Shown: piece after piece, positions 53,841 to 57,944 of the stretch
How the letters are laid out: the number at the start of each line of letters is the position of its first letter
How positions within the stretch are numbered: the first letter of the stretch is position 1
Assembly: GCA_021824635.1 (NCBI GenBank)
Contig: JAKAKD010000022.1
Coordinates: 1-57,944, forward strand
DNA from: Bacteroidota bacterium
Lineage (GTDB): Bacteria; Bacteroidota; Ignavibacteria; Ignavibacteriales; Melioribacteraceae
Length of the DNA stretch: 57,944 bases
Reading direction: 5' to 3'
The notes under the pieces: model-generated
What the model was told of the DNA's origin: nothing
The model's input: the letters and a program-made list of their open reading frames with translations, nothing else
The model's database searches: none
Translations under genes and position numbers: made by a program

Positions 53841-54340
53841 TAATTAAACCCTTGTTTCGAAATTGAAAGATAGGATTCCAGAGATTGCGCGTTGATAAAA
53901 ATTTTCACTTCTTTTACATCCGGAAATTGTTTTGCCGTTTCATAAAGTTGTTCTCTTATACGGGATATATCGCATAAATTGGTTATAGCAAAATCACCTT
54001 TGATATATACTTCTGCAATTCCATTTGATACTGTTGCCTGGTATAGAATCAGGCCGGGACCTTTAATATAGTTTTTCAATTCGTCTGTATCTTTTGCCGC
54101 AAATAATTCTGTTAGTGCTGACTCTACTTCGTTTTTCTCTATTAGAATTGTTTTGGAGATCGGAACAAGAATTTCATTGCAATCAATAGATTTGCCCATA
54201 AGTTTAGAACTTTCAGGTGCAACCATGTAAAGGTTGATTGTCATTTCTACCGGCTCGTTTTGATTCTTTTTTCCGCAGCCACTCAATAAGAATAAATAAG
54301 AAGTCAAAAAAACAGTAAAGAATATTTTAGCTAATTTCAT
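53840..54340 (-). CDS. GerMN-domain lipoprotein
   Basis: About 166 residues from ATG 54340; an upstream in-frame start at 54376 would add 12 residues before the signal. GAGG lies ahead of the ATG. The lipobox is FLLSGCG. The mature part is a single GerMN-like domain: VEMTINLYMVAPES, VESALTELFAA, GIAEVYIKGDF and AKQFPDVKEVKIFING-like closing strand. Such lipoproteins bind envelope components, but the function is not established. It is coupled to the downstream SMR gene. Confidence 0.72.
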   Translation of the reverse strand: MKLAKIFFTVFLTSYLFLLSGCGKKNQNEPVEMTINLYMVAPESSKLMGKSIDCNEILVPISKTILIEKNEVESALTELFAAKDTDELKNYIKGPGLILYQATVSNGIAEVYIKGDFAITNLCDISRIREQLYETAKQFPDVKEVKIFINAQSLESYLSISKQGFN

Positions 54341-54573
54341 TATTACTTTATCCTCTTTTTGTCTCGGTAATATCAAACTGCCAACAATCGTACAAGCTGA
54401 TAGAAAATTATTTAAAATAAATTCCGAAAACTTGTTGACTGTAAAATAAGAAAAGAAAATTTATTTCTTCACAATTAAGGTAGACCGTATTCATAGCATA
54501 AATTTACTTGATGGAAAAGTCTGTTAAGAAAAAATTTGAGGAGGTTTTCTTTTCAGGAGCATGAAAGCAAATT

Positions 54574-54954
54574 TTATTGGCTCTCTTCTTCTTCCACGTG
54601 TAAGCGGTGTAAAAAACGATGTACAGCAGGAGCAATAATAATTCCTACGGTAACTAAAAAAACTATTCCGGAAAAAAGTGCATACATCGATGCGAAAAAT
54701 TTTCCGGCATCTCGGTGCATTTCTCCAACCGGTCCCATCCCGCCAAGTATCATCGAAGCATTTAGAAGCGAATCTATCCAGCTCATTCCTTCAATAAAGC
54801 GGTAACCGAGAATGCCAATCATCAATGAGATAAAAATTGTAAGAATGCCCAACAGCAGATGGTTAATTGCTCGCTGGATGAAAAGGCGGCGTGGAAGCAA
54901 TGGTTCATTTTTATTTTCGTAACGAAATATCTTTTGTTGCCTGTTTTTTTTCAC
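54574..54954 (-). CDS. Two-helix membrane protein resembling a K+-channel pore, with altered filter
   Basis: 126 residues. A basic N-terminus is followed by helix 1 (~30-53). A re-entrant-like segment then runs MSWIDSLLNASMILGGMGP (58-76), with helix 2 (~86-110) and a His/Arg-rich cytoplasmic end (VHRFLHRLHVEEEE). The order helix, pore helix, loop, helix is that of KcsA-like channels, and WIDSLLNASM aligns with the pore helix. The filter TVGYG is replaced by GGMGP. No other family comes to mind. Channel activity is inference. It has 95 bases of upstream gap and no operon partner. Confidence 0.6.
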   Translation of the reverse strand: MKKNRQQKIFRYENKNEPLLPRRLFIQRAINHLLLGILTIFISLMIGILGYRFIEGMSWIDSLLNASMILGGMGPVGEMHRDAGKFFASMYALFSGIVFLVTVGIIIAPAVHRFLHRLHVEEEESQ

Positions 54955-55049
54955 TTCTTTCCTTTGAAAACTTGTTAGAGCTGTTTATAAAATTAAAAAA
55001 GATATCAGCAAGAGATGAAAACTTATCTTTGCTCTATATAGTATTCAAT

Positions 55050-55460
55050 TTATAAAAATTTATCTCGTTTATAAATATATTCTACTAACCACCTATCTCC
55101 GATTTTTTTCATAGTTATTCGATTTTTGTGGGGTTTCTCTTCGCCGGGGCATGTTTTAGTATAAAAATATTTTCCGGAGAGATTGTCTTTATCAAGTTCA
55201 AATTTGTCCAATGTAAAAGTACATTTCGAATCATCTGTTACGTTATCCTGCTCATCCATTTTTCTAATCATGAAAGATATCTGATCTTCACTGCCTTCGC
55301 ATGCGCAAAGTTTACAAGCGCCAAACCAATCGCCTTTGAAATAGAGTTCGAGAAATTTTTGTGCAACTTCTTTCGGGTCTGAATAATCTACACTCGGCTG
55401 TTGAGCCGCAAGATTCAAGCAAAACAAAAATGAAACGAATAAAAAAAATCTTGTTCTCAT
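55050..55460 (-). CDS. Small exported NTF2/DUF4878-like protein
   Basis: 136 residues with a signal peptide ending NLAAQQ. The mature part begins DPKEVAQKFLELYFKGDWFGA, a typical start of lumazine-binding or DUF4878-like cone folds, and ends RWLVEYIYKRDKFL. Four cysteines (CKLCAC, C in the middle and TCPGEE) may form disulfides in the periplasm. No catalytic residues are recognised. It is a single gene with 204 bases of upstream gap, in which I see no further feature. Confidence 0.6.
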   Translation of the reverse strand: MRTRFFLFVSFLFCLNLAAQQPSVDYSDPKEVAQKFLELYFKGDWFGACKLCACEGSEDQISFMIRKMDEQDNVTDDSKCTFTLDKFELDKDNLSGKYFYTKTCPGEEKPHKNRITMKKIGDRWLVEYIYKRDKFL

Positions 55461-55664
55461 TTTTAGCTCCGCATTAATTTATGTATTGTTAGAGTTGTAC
55501 AAAGGTAAGAACAAAAACGGGAGTGATTTTTTGATATGTATTGAATTGCCAGCATGATTGCAAAACCAACCATATTAACTGTCTAGAATATAGCTAATAC
55601 AACAATCAACTTCACGACCAAATTCATTCTCATCCACTTCGGTAAATGAATTCGGGGAAAATTA

Positions 55665-56588
55665 TTATTCATATCCGAAATTATAAGTTAAACTGAACCA
55701 GGGAAGAAAAGAACCACCAGACAAATCTTTTCCGAAAGGTCTGACCGCCGCTACGTCACCTGTAATATGCTTGCCGATAACTCTAAATCCGACCATTCCT
55801 AAAATAAAATTTGTACCCAACGGTGTCCAAGTTTCCGCAATCAATTTAAAATTTCTGCCAATTTTAATATCGCCGCCCAAAATCATTATCGGCTTCTCTG
55901 AAAAATATTCACCGGAGAAACCCCATCCTAAACCAACAGAAATGTTTTTATCTTTATCGCCAAGTGTAGTCATTGTGTAAGCAATTCCAACTCCATTTTG
56001 GAATCCAATATCTTTGAAGTCAGTTGTTGTCATATAAAATACTCCGGCTGCAAGATCAAGATTATCCGAATGCAGAGGTGTGATCTTAGGAGATAAATAA
56101 ACTATCTGTCGTTGAATTGTAGGAAGAATTGAAATTCCACCGCCGAGAGTTAAAAAATTTCCTACGCCTATAGCCGCGAATGGGAAAAAGAGTTCATTCA
56201 ATTGTATATATCCTTGCCCTGGTTTCAGCGGTCTCGCTGTCGGAAAGATTATTAAGCGGCTCAAACTTGCATCAGTATAATTTAGGCGGGCAACTGTATC
56301 TTTCACTTCATTTTTCGTTTTGAGTGCCGTTCTTTCGCGTCTTGCAAAATCTGAGTCTTCGAAACCTACTACATCTTTAATCAGCTCCTTTGGAATTCTG
56401 ACTTTCTGATTTTCCCGTGTTATTATGTTTAGAAATTTTGATTCGGAAGATTCAATTTTTCCTACATACTCTGTCTTGTCAGTGAGTGTTATAACCAAAA
56501 GGTTGGATTTTAAAGTGTCGATCTGGGCATTTGCAGAAGTAAAAGATATTAAAGCCAAAAGAATACTGAAAGCGAAGCATGATTTCAT
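55665..56588 (-). CDS. Exported protein with N-terminal Sm-like strand set and C-terminal beta barrel
   Basis: About 307 residues from ATG 56588; the longer frame starts at 56600. A signal peptide ends TSANAQ. Residues ~25-75 (VITLTDKTEYVGKIESSES, then RIPKELIKDV) look like a short Sm/SH3-type barrel also seen at the start of many Bacteroidota exported proteins. The rest has repeated glycine-aromatic strands (GVGNFLTLGGGIS, LGWGFSGEYF) ending SLTYNFGYE, as in an outer-membrane barrel. The ligand is unknown. It is 28 bases after the MFS gene, so they are probably cotranscribed. Confidence 0.6.
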   Translation of the reverse strand: MKSCFAFSILLALISFTSANAQIDTLKSNLLVITLTDKTEYVGKIESSESKFLNIITRENQKVRIPKELIKDVVGFEDSDFARRERTALKTKNEVKDTVARLNYTDASLSRLIIFPTARPLKPGQGYIQLNELFFPFAAIGVGNFLTLGGGISILPTIQRQIVYLSPKITPLHSDNLDLAAGVFYMTTTDFKDIGFQNGVGIAYTMTTLGDKDKNISVGLGWGFSGEYFSEKPIMILGGDIKIGRNFKLIAETWTPLGTNFILGMVGFRVIGKHITGDVAAVRPFGKDLSGGSFLPWFSLTYNFGYE

Positions 56589-56616
56589 TTTTATCCCCAT
56601 TTTAAAATTATTAATC

Positions 56617-57837
56617 TCAGGTCGTAGAATCTTTCATTTGCAATCCAAATATAAAAATAGGAATGACAAACAGAAACAGCAATCCGGCTACTACAAATGG
56701 AGCACCTATACCTAAACCTGCAACAATTAATCCCGAAAAAGCAGACCCAACGAGATTACCAATAATTTGAAAACTTGAGCCAATGCCAAACACTCCGGCT
56801 TTGCGGTCGCTCTCGGTATTATTTGTAAGAAGAGTATAAATAAGAGGCAGAATTAAGCCAAGTGAAAATCCGGAGAAAATTAGAAAAACCGAGATCATTG
56901 TAATTGTCGAGGAAGCCGCAATCAATATAGAAGAAAGCGATGCAATCAAAACGGTATAAGAAGTTAGAGATTTTATACCAAACCTTTGAAGAAATTTTCC
57001 AAACAATGCAGAAGCAATTGCGGAAGTTCCTCCGTAAATTCCCAGTAAAATTCCTGTTAGCGTTGATGTTCGTGCATTAAAATCAAGTGATTGGATAAAA
57101 AGGGAGAAAGTTGGGCGAAGCATAGAAACACTTAATGAATAGATCAATAAAAAGAAACCGCACGAAAGTAGAACTCTTTTGGTGAATATATGTCTCCAAT
57201 TATTGATGAAAGAGTAGTAGAAATGTTTTTTCAATTCAAAATTTTCTTCTTCAACAAAAAATAAAACTAAAAGTCCCGATAATGCGACAGTTAACGCAAC
57301 TAGAAAAAAAACATCTCTATAACCAAACAGATCGGCAAGAATTCCGCCAATGATAGGACCAACAACATTCCCGCTTCCGTTAGCAAATTGTATAATGCCA
57401 AGTGAGTAAGCGGTTTTTTCTTTAGGTGTATTCGATGCTGTTAAAGAGATAGCCGCCGGATAAAATCCGCCCATAATTTCTTGAAGCGATGCGAACAGAA
57501 GCAGTTGAGTAAGATCTGCGGACATTCCCATTAAAAACTGTGAGGCGGCAAAACCAAATACAGCAAGCAATGTCATCAACTTCCGCCCGAATTTATCGCC
57601 GAAACTCCCCCACAAAGGGGTTGTAAAAAATGAAACGATAAATGGAGCGGCAAATATCCATCCACTCCAAATAGCAGTTGATGTAGCGGATGTTTTTCCT
57701 AGATCATGAATAAAAAGTGGAAGGAATGGAATCAAACTTCGTGTCCCTGCCCGGTAGAAAAATTGACTAACCGCAAGTGCTATAAGATTTTTTTGCCAGA
57801 TTTCAGGTCGCTTCATCTTAAAATTTATTATTGCCAC
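56617..57837 (-). CDS. Major facilitator superfamily exporter, MdtG-like
   Basis: Up to 406 residues, twelve membrane helices in two halves. Conserved features are GTRSLIPFLPLFIHDLG in helix 1, the A-like loop GSFGDKFGRKLM, and the antiporter motif GNVVGPIIGGILAD in helix 5. These suggest a proton-driven drug or metabolite exporter. The start is GTG 57837 or ATG 57816; neither has a clear SD. The remaining 107 bases to the window end show no gene. It probably leads a two-gene transcript with the downstream barrel protein. Confidence 0.85.
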   Translation of the reverse strand: MAIINFKMKRPEIWQKNLIALAVSQFFYRAGTRSLIPFLPLFIHDLGKTSATSTAIWSGWIFAAPFIVSFFTTPLWGSFGDKFGRKLMTLLAVFGFAASQFLMGMSADLTQLLLFASLQEIMGGFYPAAISLTASNTPKEKTAYSLGIIQFANGSGNVVGPIIGGILADLFGYRDVFFLVALTVALSGLLVLFFVEEENFELKKHFYYSFINNWRHIFTKRVLLSCGFFLLIYSLSVSMLRPTFSLFIQSLDFNARTSTLTGILLGIYGGTSAIASALFGKFLQRFGIKSLTSYTVLIASLSSILIAASSTITMISVFLIFSGFSLGLILPLIYTLLTNNTESDRKAGVFGIGSSFQIIGNLVGSAFSGLIVAGLGIGAPFVVAGLLFLFVIPIFIFGLQMKDSTT

Positions 57838-57944
57838 TTGAAATTAAGTTTTTGATTTCGGCTTTTCAAAGTGTTAATTTTTTTTATGGATAATCAAAGT
57901 TCTTTTAAAAAGGTAAGTTCACTTGGAAATTAAACTAACATGTG

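Noticed and set aside
53517..54376. A guanidine riboswitch controlling the SugE/Gdx-like gene
   Set aside because: The gene starts inside the preceding lipoprotein gene, and no conserved ACGR-type hairpins were seen upstream.

Overview
The window is an ordinary chromosomal segment of a moderately AT-rich, free-living bacterium that I place in the Bacteroidota/Chlorobi superphylum, most likely Ignavibacteria-like. This rests on family resemblance only. Supporting points are a three-gene b558-type succinate dehydrogenase, a SecA with a large insertion, a DUF2723 glycosyltransferase-like protein, many outer-membrane barrels and signal-peptide/lipobox proteins, Asp-box (Ycf48-like) lipoproteins and a Spy-like protein. 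Canonical Shine-Dalgarno (SD) sequences and sigma-70-like promoters are common, unlike in typical Bacteroidia. There is no prophage, insertion sequence, CRISPR array or rRNA operon, and one tRNA (CAU).

Layout. 1-4953: 3' end of transketolase, then a minus-strand run (D-amino-acid-type aminotransferase, Asp-box lipoprotein, GT-C mannosyltransferase-like protein, TrmO). 5118-9082: a secreted M14 peptidase, a DUF3298 lipoprotein and a Spy-like protein. 9167-11434: a TonB-dependent B12 receptor under a complete cobalamin riboswitch, divergent from sdhCAB (11688-15021). 15133-18963: a very acidic unknown protein, obgE and an orphan BtuC/FecC-type permease. 19159-20525: tRNA, secG and a LOG-family protein, facing a minus-strand group (M14 peptidase, ECF sigma factor, UspA, rpsU). 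23362-29073: a thioredoxin-like protein, DUF2461, an outer-membrane barrel, a CYTH protein and an AddB-like nuclease. 29168-34504: greA, then tilS-hpt-ftsH-polyprenol kinase as overlapping genes.

34505-41010 looks like an acquired islet: long AT-rich flanks, a di-heme cytochrome c peroxidase-like protein, a DUF202 protein with no normal start codon, a plasma-membrane-type H+-ATPase, and a 5'-nucleotidase family protein with a SoxB-like motif. 41011-57837 returns to core genes: arfB, a DUF2723 protein and glnE on the minus strand; secA, glnB, a TPR lipoprotein and an AlbA_2 protein on the plus strand; then a minus-strand series (TrmH-like methyltransferase, SMR transporter, GerMN lipoprotein, a K+-channel-like two-helix protein, small secreted proteins, an MFS exporter).

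The best non-routine signals are: the B12 riboswitch with a readable two-state expression platform and a dispersed repeat inside its variable arm; several unrelated families of dispersed intergenic palindromes; the K+-channel-like protein with a non-canonical filter; the islet; and the DUF202 gene without a start codon.
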